DNA from: JBAVQS01 sp049694275
Lineage (GTDB): Bacteria; Chloroflexota; Anaerolineae; UBA4142; SHND01
NCBI GenBank assembly: GCA_049694275.1
Contig: JBAVQS010000130.1
Coordinates: 1-19,430, forward strand
Reading direction: 5' to 3'
DNA: 19,430 nucleotides
In this document: piece after piece, positions 13,743 to 19,430 of the stretch
Layout: each line of letters starts with the position of its first letter
Position numbering within the stretch: the first letter of the stretch is position 1
Position numbers and translations under genes: made by a program
The notes under the pieces: generated by a model
What the model saw: only the letters and a program-made list of their open reading frames with translations
Databases searched by the model: none
What the model was told of the DNA's origin: nothing

Positions 13743-16517
13743 ATGAAAAGGTTTCTGTTCGCTCTCGGCGGCGCGTTGGCCCTCGCGTTCCTCCTCTTCT
13801 TCAGCCCGGCCTGGGCCGTTGCACCTTTACCTGCGCCTGTCTCCACAACTCCCGTCACCCTCCTCGCCACTGTTCCCATCGGCGACTGGGCGGGACCCAA
13901 GGGCGTGACCGTGAACGAAGCGACCGGCGATGTCTATGTCGCCCTCTTTGGCAATCCGGTGGCGAGTAACGGTCAGGAGGTCGCCCGCATTCAAGAGCCG
14001 GCCCATGCCCTCATGACCGAGGCGTGGTCCGGCGGCATTCACCCCAACCAACTCTTTTACAGCAGGAGCACCAACCGCCTCTATGTCACGAACCGCGACA
14101 CGAACAATGTCGCGTTCCTCAACGCCGACACCCTCGACTATATGGGACAGCTCCCCGCGACCGCGCAGGGGAACGGCATGCCCTGGGGCATTGCGGGCTC
14201 GCCAACCGATAACGCCTTTTACGTCGCGGCATTCAACACCGGCGCCATCACCCTCGTCGACGGGGTTTACGGCAGTCCCCCGATGACCTTTAACACGCCC
14301 AACGACCGACCCGCGCTCGCGGCCTATCATCGCAACTCGGATCGCGTGTTCATCACCGGCTGGAACAGCGGCAAGCTCTATGTCATCGACATCTATCGCC
14401 ACATCTATTATCCCGCCTTCACCCCCGGCGCGAATGCGTTCGGCGTCGCGGTGAGCGCGCTCGGGACGGTCTATGTCGATTACCCCTTTACGCGGCAGAT
14501 TTTCTACGCCGACGGGACGCTGGCGCACCCCGACCAGATGCAGTTCACGCAGTTGACCCAGCTCCCGGCGGGCAAGCTCGGCGCGATGGCGCTCAACGAC
14601 GCGACGAATCACCTGCTCGTGGTCGCGCAGACGGACGCGAGCCAGGTGCTGTATGTCGTGGACCGGCGGAACGGCGCGCTCTTGCAGACGCTCCCGCTCG
14701 GCAATCCGGATGAGGACGAGGGGGGACAGGGGATCGCGCTCAACACCATCAACGGCGTGGTGTATGTGACGAATTACCACGACGGCACGGTCTATATCCT
14801 CCAGGACGCGGTACCGGCCGACGTGCACATGACCGGCCACGTCTATAACACCTCGCCGGGCAACAACTATGACATTCCCGGCGTTGTGGCCGCGATCTCG
14901 TTCCCGTGCGATCCCTACACCGCGCAGACGACGACCGATGCGGGCGGGCATTTCGCCATCACCGTGCCGGGCGACCCGCTCAACCGCTGCGGCCAGGTCC
15001 ATCTCTCGCTGACCAAGGCGGGCTATATGCCCGGCGGGAATGACATTACCGAGGACTATCTCCGCGCCTACCCCGACTGGCAGTTCGGCATGGCCGAGCT
15101 CCCGCCGAACACGGACACACCGACCGTGACGCTTACGCCCACCGCGACGAACACGCCCACGCTGACGCGTACGCCCACCGCGACGCCGACGCGCACAGGC
15201 ACACCCACCGCGACGCGGACCCGCAGTCCGACGGCCACCGGGACAAACACACCGGCGCCGCCGCCGACAGCCGTCACCGCGGTCCCGCCGAACACGCCGT
15301 TCATTATCGCGAACATCTCGCTCGGCGCGCACCCGAAAGGGGTCGCCCTGCGCGAAGGGGATACCCGCGTCTTTGTCGCGCTCTATGATACGAACCAGGT
15401 CGCGGTCGTCGATGGGCCGGGCCTTCAGGTGCTGGGGACGCACGGGACCGGCGGCGCGCATCCGAACCAGGTGCTCTACGATGGCGGGACCAACGGCGTC
15501 TTTATCACCAATCGCGACTCGAACCGCGTGACCGGGTTCGACGCCGATACGTGGACACCGCTCTTGAACGTCACGACCGACCGCCTGCCGTGGGGCCTCG
15601 GCATCCGGTGGCCGAACGCGGTGCTCTATACGGCGAACTTTGGCGCGGGGGATGTGACCGCGTTCGACGCGACGGGGACGCGCATCCAGACGCTGGCGCT
15701 CGCCGGCGACCAGCCGACCCTGCTCGCGGTCACGAGCGGCAAGCTCTATACGCCCGGCTGGCTCAAGGGGAACCTGTATGTGATTGACAGCGCCAACGCC
15801 GTTTCCAACCCCATCAGCGTCGGCGCGGGCGCATTCGGCGTCGCGGCTAACCCGTACAAGGACCGTATCTATCTCACCAACCGCACGACGCACAAGCTGT
15901 ACATCGTCGATGCGCTCCAGGACAACGTGCGCCAGGTGGTGACGCTCGCCAATGCGGGGTATCACCTCGCCGTCAACCCGACGACCAACCACGTCTGGGT
16001 TGTCATGGCCGCGGTCAACCGGGTGGTCGCACTGGATGGGACAACCGGCGCTGTGCTCAAGACCCTGCCGGTGGGCGCGCAGGATGCGAGCGAAGGGGGA
16101 CAGGGGATTGCGGTCGATCACCTGACCAACCGCGTCTATGTCTCGAACTATGCCGCGGGGACCCTGACCGTCATTCAGGATGTCGCGTCGCCCCTCCCGA
16201 CGCCGGCGGTCTCGCGCATTTGCACCGCGCCCCTGCCGGCCTCGCGGCCCAATGGCTGGGTCTCGCCCACGCGTCAGGTGATCCTCGACTGGACCGACCC
16301 GGACTGTGCACCGACCTTTGACCTGCAGGTGCGTCAGGGGACGACGACCGGCGCGCTGGCCTATAGCCACACCGGCCTGACTCTCTCTAAAGACACGACC
16401 GTCGCGCTAACGCCGGGCAAGACCTACTTTTGGCATGCGCGGGCGTGCAATTCCAGCGGCGCGTGCAGTGGCTGGTCCGCCTGGTGGAAGTTTACACTCA
16501 GTGCGACAGCGCGGTAG
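13743..16517 (+). CDS. Secreted double YVTN/NHL-type beta-propeller protein
   Basis: This 924-residue protein is exported: MKRFLFALGG and a long hydrophobic stretch to about AWA form a signal peptide. Residues 37-358 and 518-815 are two propellers that match each other in order: HPNQ(L/V), VTNRD/ITNRD, the W-containing GWxxGxLYVID block, AFGVA, and EGGQGIA with V.Y/NY and QD at the end. Between them are a cysteine-containing domain like a carboxypeptidase regulatory fold (360-450) and a Thr/Pro repeat linker (455-515) encoded by short GC-rich repeats. Residues 820-924 resemble a fibronectin type III domain. There is no C-terminal membrane anchor. ATG 13743 follows GGAGG by seven bases, which decides against an ATG 78 bases earlier. 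A role in binding at the cell surface is plausible; no enzyme motif was seen. Confidence 0.9.
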   Translation: MKRFLFALGGALALAFLLFFSPAWAVAPLPAPVSTTPVTLLATVPIGDWAGPKGVTVNEATGDVYVALFGNPVASNGQEVARIQEPAHALMTEAWSGGIHPNQLFYSRSTNRLYVTNRDTNNVAFLNADTLDYMGQLPATAQGNGMPWGIAGSPTDNAFYVAAFNTGAITLVDGVYGSPPMTFNTPNDRPALAAYHRNSDRVFITGWNSGKLYVIDIYRHIYYPAFTPGANAFGVAVSALGTVYVDYPFTRQIFYADGTLAHPDQMQFTQLTQLPAGKLGAMALNDATNHLLVVAQTDASQVLYVVDRRNGALLQTLPLGNPDEDEGGQGIALNTINGVVYVTNYHDGTVYILQDAVPADVHMTGHVYNTSPGNNYDIPGVVAAISFPCDPYTAQTTTDAGGHFAITVPGDPLNRCGQVHLSLTKAGYMPGGNDITEDYLRAYPDWQFGMAELPPNTDTPTVTLTPTATNTPTLTRTPTATPTRTGTPTATRTRSPTATGTNTPAPPPTAVTAVPPNTPFIIANISLGAHPKGVALREGDTRVFVALYDTNQVAVVDGPGLQVLGTHGTGGAHPNQVLYDGGTNGVFITNRDSNRVTGFDADTWTPLLNVTTDRLPWGLGIRWPNAVLYTANFGAGDVTAFDATGTRIQTLALAGDQPTLLAVTSGKLYTPGWLKGNLYVIDSANAVSNPISVGAGAFGVAANPYKDRIYLTNRTTHKLYIVDALQDNVRQVVTLANAGYHLAVNPTTNHVWVVMAAVNRVVALDGTTGAVLKTLPVGAQDASEGGQGIAVDHLTNRVYVSNYAAGTLTVIQDVASPLPTPAVSRICTAPLPASRPNGWVSPTRQVILDWTDPDCAPTFDLQVRQGTTTGALAYSHTGLTLSKDTTVALTPGKTYFWHARACNSSGACSGWSAWWKFTLSATAR

Positions 16518-16568
16518 GGGCGGTAGGGGCGCACGGTTTGTAGGGGCGCACGGCCGTGCGCCTCTACA
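16515..16568. repeat. GTAGGGGCG palindrome cluster between convergent genes
   Basis: Two partial TAGGGGCG copies (from 16515 and 16524) precede a 30-bp palindrome at 16539-16568 with arms TGTAGGGGCGCACG and CGTGCGCCTCTACA, one mismatch. The first TAG at 16515-16517 is the stop of the double-propeller gene. The stop of the methyltransferase gene (16566-16564) lies in the right arm. The stem may also act as a weak two-way transcription barrier; no T-tract follows. Confidence 0.85.
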
Positions 16569-17295
16569 GGCCGGCCTTGCGCCAGACGAGGAAATGCGAG
16601 AGGCCGAGGATGCGGAGGGGGGTGCTTTCGAGCGCATACGTCACCCCGCGCAAGAGACGGGCGAGGCCGGCGCGGTTGCGCGCAATCTTGTCATAGCCCG
16701 GATAGATTTGCGTATGGGTGACGAACGCGCCGTCCAGCCCTTGAAAGAGGGCGCGGAGATCGGCGGAGCGATAGGCGCGCACGTGCGGGGCGAACCGGTT
16801 GCGGAGCCCATCGGGGAGATAGCCGACGAACGGGATGTTGCCGAACACATACCGCTTGCCGAAATACGCGCCGTGCGTCTCGAAGGGATAGAGCCGATTC
16901 GGCGCAAAGACGATGACGACGCCCCCCGGCCGCGTCACGCGGTGCGCCTCGCCGATCGTCAGGCGGTCGTCGTTCACATGCTCGATCACCTCGTGGAGCA
17001 GGACCGCGTCAAAATGATTATCGGGAAAAGGGAGCGCCTCCGAGACCGAACGGGCGACCGTATTTAATCCTTTTTCATGGTTCGCCCGTTCCAGGCGCTC
17101 CTGATCCACATCCACGCCGAACGCCGTCGCGTCGAGCGCACGGAATTTCTCCACATACGCCCCGATCCCACAGCCGATGTCGAGCACCGGCGTCCCCGCC
17201 AGCGACGCATACTGCCGGATGAGATTGAGCCGGCGGTCCTGCCCGAACCGCCACACGTATGAAGGATTCCCCAGCCGGATACTCTTGTCTTCCAT
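16564..17295 (-). CDS. Class I SAM-dependent methyltransferase
   Basis: This 243-residue cytoplasmic enzyme transfers a methyl group from S-adenosylmethionine; the acceptor is not evident. Motif I is VLDIGCGIGAY (38-47), the acidic ribose contact is in GVDVDQERL (60-68), and FDAVLLHEVIEHV (95-107) is the Methyltransf_11/UbiE-like post-motif region. HVRAYRSADLRALFQGL is typical of related glycan or lipid methyltransferases. I chose ATG 17295 over the longer frame from 17358, because the longer one would run well into the CPBP gene; no strong ribosome site is seen. It begins 13 bases after the CPBP stop and is co-transcribed with it. Its stop codon lies in a REP palindrome, so the last residues may have been altered by that element. 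Confidence 0.87.
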   Translation of the reverse strand: MEDKSIRLGNPSYVWRFGQDRRLNLIRQYASLAGTPVLDIGCGIGAYVEKFRALDATAFGVDVDQERLERANHEKGLNTVARSVSEALPFPDNHFDAVLLHEVIEHVNDDRLTIGEAHRVTRPGGVVIVFAPNRLYPFETHGAYFGKRYVFGNIPFVGYLPDGLRNRFAPHVRAYRSADLRALFQGLDGAFVTHTQIYPGYDKIARNRAGLARLLRGVTYALESTPLRILGLSHFLVWRKAGL

Positions 17296-17308
17296 AAGCA
17301 AAGCGTCT

Positions 17309-18076
17309 CTACGCGCCGCGGTCCCTGCGCCAGACTCCCACGGTCCAGACGATATCATACCAGAGGTGCGGCACGATTGCGGCCGCGAGGTTGTGCGTGA
17401 CCACCGTCACCCCGACAAAGAGGCCGGCCAGCCCGGCATGAAAGAGGATGGTGCGAAGCATCAGTGGCGTGCGCAGCGGCGAAACAGGCAAGCCATCCGG
17501 CGCGGGCGCGCCGCGCCCCTGATAGAGATGGACGAGGACCGAGAGCGCCACCGACAGGACCGCCCACGGAATGAACGTGCCCGTGCGCGCACCCCACCAC
17601 AGCACGAGATAGCCGCGAAAGACCAGATCCTCGGCGATGACGGTGAACGCCAGGACGACGAGAAAGGCCACGCGCTCCCAGCCGGAGCGATAGACGGTGG
17701 TACTGGCAAGCCAGGGGCGCGGCGGAACGGGCGCGGGTGCGGCGGCGGCGTTGGGGCGGAGGCGACTGACAATCGTTCGCACCGCGACGTAAATCCACAG
17801 TGCGCCGCCCATGACAATCAGCCCCCACATGGTGGCGACCAGGCTCTCATTATTCGCCCGGGGCATGCCGAGCGCGGTCAGGCCGCCGGGTTGGTCCAGC
17901 GCGACGAGCATCACCACGGCAATGATCATGAGCGCCCTGAGCCCGCGATTGAGCAGTTGCTCCCCCGCGGTCATTCGCACGACGACCTCGGGCCGGCTCA
18001 GTTGCATGACCGAGCCCAGGACCGCGGGCAAAACTCCGACGCTGACAACCGCAATGAATTCAAACAAGGTCCGCAT
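17309..18076 (-). CDS. CPBP-family intramembrane glutamic endopeptidase
   Basis: This 255-residue polytopic membrane protein belongs to the CAAX-processing/bacteriocin-processing (CPBP, Abi) family. The catalytic motifs are present: EDLVFRG (E149, D150, R154), where the usual EE is ED; SVLVHLY with H183; and PHLWYD with H237 and D241. Hydrophobic helices surround them, with a Pro/Ala-rich cytoplasmic or external loop at about 108-122. The conserved sequence begins at ATG 18076, which has GGAG five bases upstream and a perfect TATAAT just before it; the longer frame to 18217 would read through that promoter. It heads an operon with the methyltransferase. Members process prenylated proteins or peptides, or act as immunity proteins; the substrate here is unknown. 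The Glu-to-Asp change may lower activity. Confidence 0.87.
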   Translation of the reverse strand: MRTLFEFIAVVSVGVLPAVLGSVMQLSRPEVVVRMTAGEQLLNRGLRALMIIAVVMLVALDQPGGLTALGMPRANNESLVATMWGLIVMGGALWIYVAVRTIVSRLRPNAAAAPAPVPPRPWLASTTVYRSGWERVAFLVVLAFTVIAEDLVFRGYLVLWWGARTGTFIPWAVLSVALSVLVHLYQGRGAPAPDGLPVSPLRTPLMLRTILFHAGLAGLFVGVTVVTHNLAAAIVPHLWYDIVWTVGVWRRDRGA

Positions 18077-18094
18077 ATGCGCTCCGTGCCAGCG

Positions 18095-18123
18095 ATTATA
18101 GCTGAATCGGCGGGCTGGCCCAA
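18095..18123 (-). promoter_or_regulatory. Promoter of the CPBP-methyltransferase operon
   Basis: A perfect TATAAT (18100-18095) lies 17 bp downstream of TTGGGC (18123-18118), a weak -35. A start near 18088 leaves a leader of about 12 bases that holds the GGAG ribosome site before ATG 18076. Confidence 0.65.
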
Positions 18124-18176
18124 ATCGCACGGCGGGCGCGAACGAGGGCGCCTCCCCGCATTCGGAACAAAACGAA

Positions 18177-18827
18177 ATGTGCGTAATCACTATTTCCATT
18201 CGCCACGCCATCGCCAACCTCCACCAGGAGATTGCCGCCGATGCTTACCTCGCGAACATTCCGTCCATTGCTAAAACCAACCTCGCTTTCCATGCCAAAG
18301 ATGATATCCCGGAGGTCCGCCAGGCGGTCTACAAGATGATTCGCGGGCTCGACTTTAAAGCACAGTTTGTGGTCGCCCGCAAGATCGAGCGCGTGTTCAA
18401 GGGCACCTTTAGCGGCAAAGAGGATCGGTTCTATGACCGCCTGGTAAGTCAGCTCTTTGAAAACGCCCTGCACCGCTACCAGACGAACCTGATCTATATT
18501 GCCAGGCGCGGATCGAGCAGTCGTCAGGGACCATTGGAAGACGCCATTCGGGCCGGCGTGGCGCGCTTTGAGGAAAAGTGGGGGACACAAGTCAACACGC
18601 GGATTGTCGTACAGACGCAGGCGCCCAACGGCGAGCCTTGTTTGCAGGTCATCGATTATATGAACTGGGCGGTCTATCGCGCCTTTGTCCGGGGCGAAAT
18701 GCGCTATTACAAATTCATGGAGGAGCAGGTTAGCCTGATTGTGGACCTCTACGACATGAATCGTTACCCACGCAACTGGTACAATCGCGAGAACCCGTTC
18801 GACGTACAAAAAATCAGCCCCCTTTAG
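18177..18827 (+). CDS. DUF3800 protein lacking its N-terminus
   Basis: The 216 residues match the DUF3800 family (RNase H-like fold, function unsettled, often linked to mobile elements). Seen are FHAKDDIPEVRQAVYKMI, the strand LDFKAQFVVARKIERVF, FYDRLVSQLF, and a C-terminal LQVIDYMNWAVYRAF. Family members normally start with a strand and an acidic DESGD motif some 20-40 residues before the point where this protein begins; no such motif is found in any upstream frame. ATG 18177 has no ribosome site. The frame stays open upstream to about 18112, but that sequence is not family-like and overlaps the divergent CPBP promoter. It is therefore probably a 5'-deleted gene that has lost a key acidic motif. 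A candidate antisense RNA covers its end. Confidence 0.75.
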   Translation: MCVITISIRHAIANLHQEIAADAYLANIPSIAKTNLAFHAKDDIPEVRQAVYKMIRGLDFKAQFVVARKIERVFKGTFSGKEDRFYDRLVSQLFENALHRYQTNLIYIARRGSSSRQGPLEDAIRAGVARFEEKWGTQVNTRIVVQTQAPNGEPCLQVIDYMNWAVYRAFVRGEMRYYKFMEEQVSLIVDLYDMNRYPRNWYNRENPFDVQKISPL

Positions 18828-18890
18828 GCTAGGCCCGGTTCGCCGAGCGCACGGCATGAAGCCGACTTTCGCCTATAGGGGACTGGTATC
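18808..18890 (-). ncRNA. Candidate short antisense or orphan RNA
   Basis: A consensus promoter (18925-18897, minus strand) would start a transcript near 18890. It would end at a small hairpin, AGCC (18830-18827) with GGCT (18819-18816), followed by GA and six T (18813-18808). The product of about 80 bases contains no credible ORF and overlaps the last 20 bases of the DUF3800 gene. The terminator stem is short, so the RNA end is uncertain. The promoter might instead be left over from a gene deleted on this strand. Confidence 0.4.
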
Positions 18891-18896
18891 CTCTTT

Positions 18897-18925
18897 TATA
18901 TATCACACATTAGACCCACTGTCAA
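18897..18925 (-). promoter_or_regulatory. Consensus promoter with no gene behind it
   Basis: TTGACA (18925-18920), a 17-bp spacer and TATATA (18902-18897) sit in an AT-rich patch of otherwise GC-rich DNA. Reading leftwards it meets only the reverse side of the DUF3800 gene. Confidence 0.6.
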
Positions 18926-18967
18926 TCACCTCGCGCAGAGCATTCGGCGCATCTCAAAAGTCGGACT

Positions 18968-19203
18968 GTCATGCTGAGGAAGCGCCATTTGCGACCGAAG
19001 CATCTCGTTCGCGTGAACGAGACCCTTCGCACGGCTCAGGGTGACAGACGCGGGAATTCTGTCATGCTGAAAAAGCGCCGTTTGCGACCGAAGCATCTCG
19101 TTCGCGCGAGCGAGACCCTTCGCACGGCTCAGGGTGACAAGCGCGGGAATTCTGTCATGCTGAGGAAGCGCCGTTTGCGACCGAAGCATCTCGTTCGCGC
19201 GAG
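18968..19203. repeat. 93-bp tandem palindromic repeats, 2.5 copies
   Basis: Units start with GTCATGCTGA at 18968, 19061 and 19154, exactly 93 bp apart. Each contains CGAAGCATCTCG, CGAGACCCTTCG, GGCTCAGGGTGAC and ends GCGGGAATTCT. Each unit folds on itself through GTCA-GCTGA/TCAG-TGAC ends. The third copy stops in mid-unit at about 19203 and joins TPR-coding sequence. The family is the same as at 13258-13500, in the opposite orientation. Confidence 0.88.
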
Positions 19204-19430
19204 CAGATCGCCTGGCTGGAGGCCGCGCGCGCCGCCGCCCGCACGCTGAGCGACAAGCAGAGGCAAGGGATTCACCTCGGCAACCTCGGCGAAGCCTACC
19301 GAAACCTGGGCGAGGTGCAGAAGGCCATCCCCTATTCCGAGCAGGCCCTCGCCCTCGCCCGCGTCCTCGGTGACCGCCGCATGGAAGGAAGCGTCCTCGG
19401 CAACCTCGGCCTCGCCTACAAAGACCTGGG
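19201..19430 (+). pseudogene. TPR protein fragment without a start, open at window end
   Basis: From 19201 the frame reads EQIAWLEAARAAARTLSDKQ and then TPR units (LGNLGEAYRNLGEVQKAIPYSEQALALAR; LGNLGLAYKDLG). These are NPNL-like repeats typical of the C-terminal sensors of NB-ARC/STAND proteins. The frame is open back to a TGA at 19135, but that part is translated repeat DNA and has no ATG, GTG or TTG. The first ATG is at 19381, inside a repeat. The 5' part, which would hold the ATPase, is missing, apparently lost where the palindromic repeat joins. The remainder lies outside the window. Confidence 0.7.

Noticed and set aside
15110..15290. Short GC-rich repeats as an iteron or regulatory array
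   Set aside because: They are in frame and encode the Thr/Pro linker of the propeller protein.
13827..16370. 847-codon open frame on the minus strand
   Set aside because: Shadow of the double-propeller gene; composition is Arg/Gly/Val-rich with no motif, while the plus frame has a signal peptide and repeats.
18096..18857. 253-codon minus-strand frame
   Set aside because: Antisense of the DUF3800 gene, which has family motifs on the plus strand.
18968..19203. Regular 93-bp repeats as a CRISPR array
   Set aside because: The whole unit is repeated with no unique spacers, and no cas genes are present.

Overview
The window looks like a chromosomal segment from a GC-rich Chloroflexota bacterium, probably Anaerolineae or a relative. 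This is inferred from several features: exported proteins with Thr/Pro-rich linkers, ATPases with an N-terminal NP(F/Y)..G.P signature, cyclase-ATPase-TPR giants, YVTN-type propellers, and dispersed GTAGGGGCG palindromes. There are no rRNA, tRNA, phage, transposase or CRISPR genes. Promoters are unusually readable, with several near-consensus -10 boxes.

Layout. (1) 1-2811, minus strand: a lipoprotein of unknown function, followed by an overlapping membrane O-acyltransferase with an extracytoplasmic SGNH domain, cut by the window edge. Three phased 11-bp repeats and a -10 box lie upstream. (2) 3103-6796, minus strand: two overlapping genes, both starting with the same kind of STAND/AAA-like ATPase. 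One is anchored in the membrane and carries an external beta-propeller; the other ends in a LuxR-type DNA-binding domain. They could form a sensor and response pair, and this is the best candidate here for an undescribed system. (3) 7069-10062, plus strand: a class III cyclase with two catalytic domains, an NTPase and TPRs, built like soluble adenylyl cyclase. It is broken by an in-frame TAG and by an early 3' end. (4) 10290-13097, minus strand: an apparently intact single-domain cyclase fused to an NB-ARC ATPase and TPRs, convergent with gene 3 and sharing a bidirectional terminator.

(5) 13201-13530: a cluster of palindromic repeats. (6) 13743-16517, plus strand: a secreted protein with two duplicated propellers. 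It is preceded by a strong promoter and a terminator-like hairpin that may mark an attenuator or small RNA. (7) 16564-18076, minus strand: a two-gene operon encoding a CPBP membrane protease and a SAM methyltransferase. (8) 18177-18827, plus strand: a DUF3800 protein that lacks its N-terminus, with a candidate antisense RNA across its 3' end. (9) 18968-19203: 2.5 copies of a 93-bp repeat, inverted relative to the repeats in (5), then a start-less TPR fragment running off the window.

Most genes read as signalling or cell-surface functions: ATPase/TPR/cyclase signal transducers on one side and exported propellers, a lipoprotein and a surface acyltransferase on the other. The repeat elements and three damaged genes show that this is a rearranging region. 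All functions are read from sequence motifs; no database search was possible.
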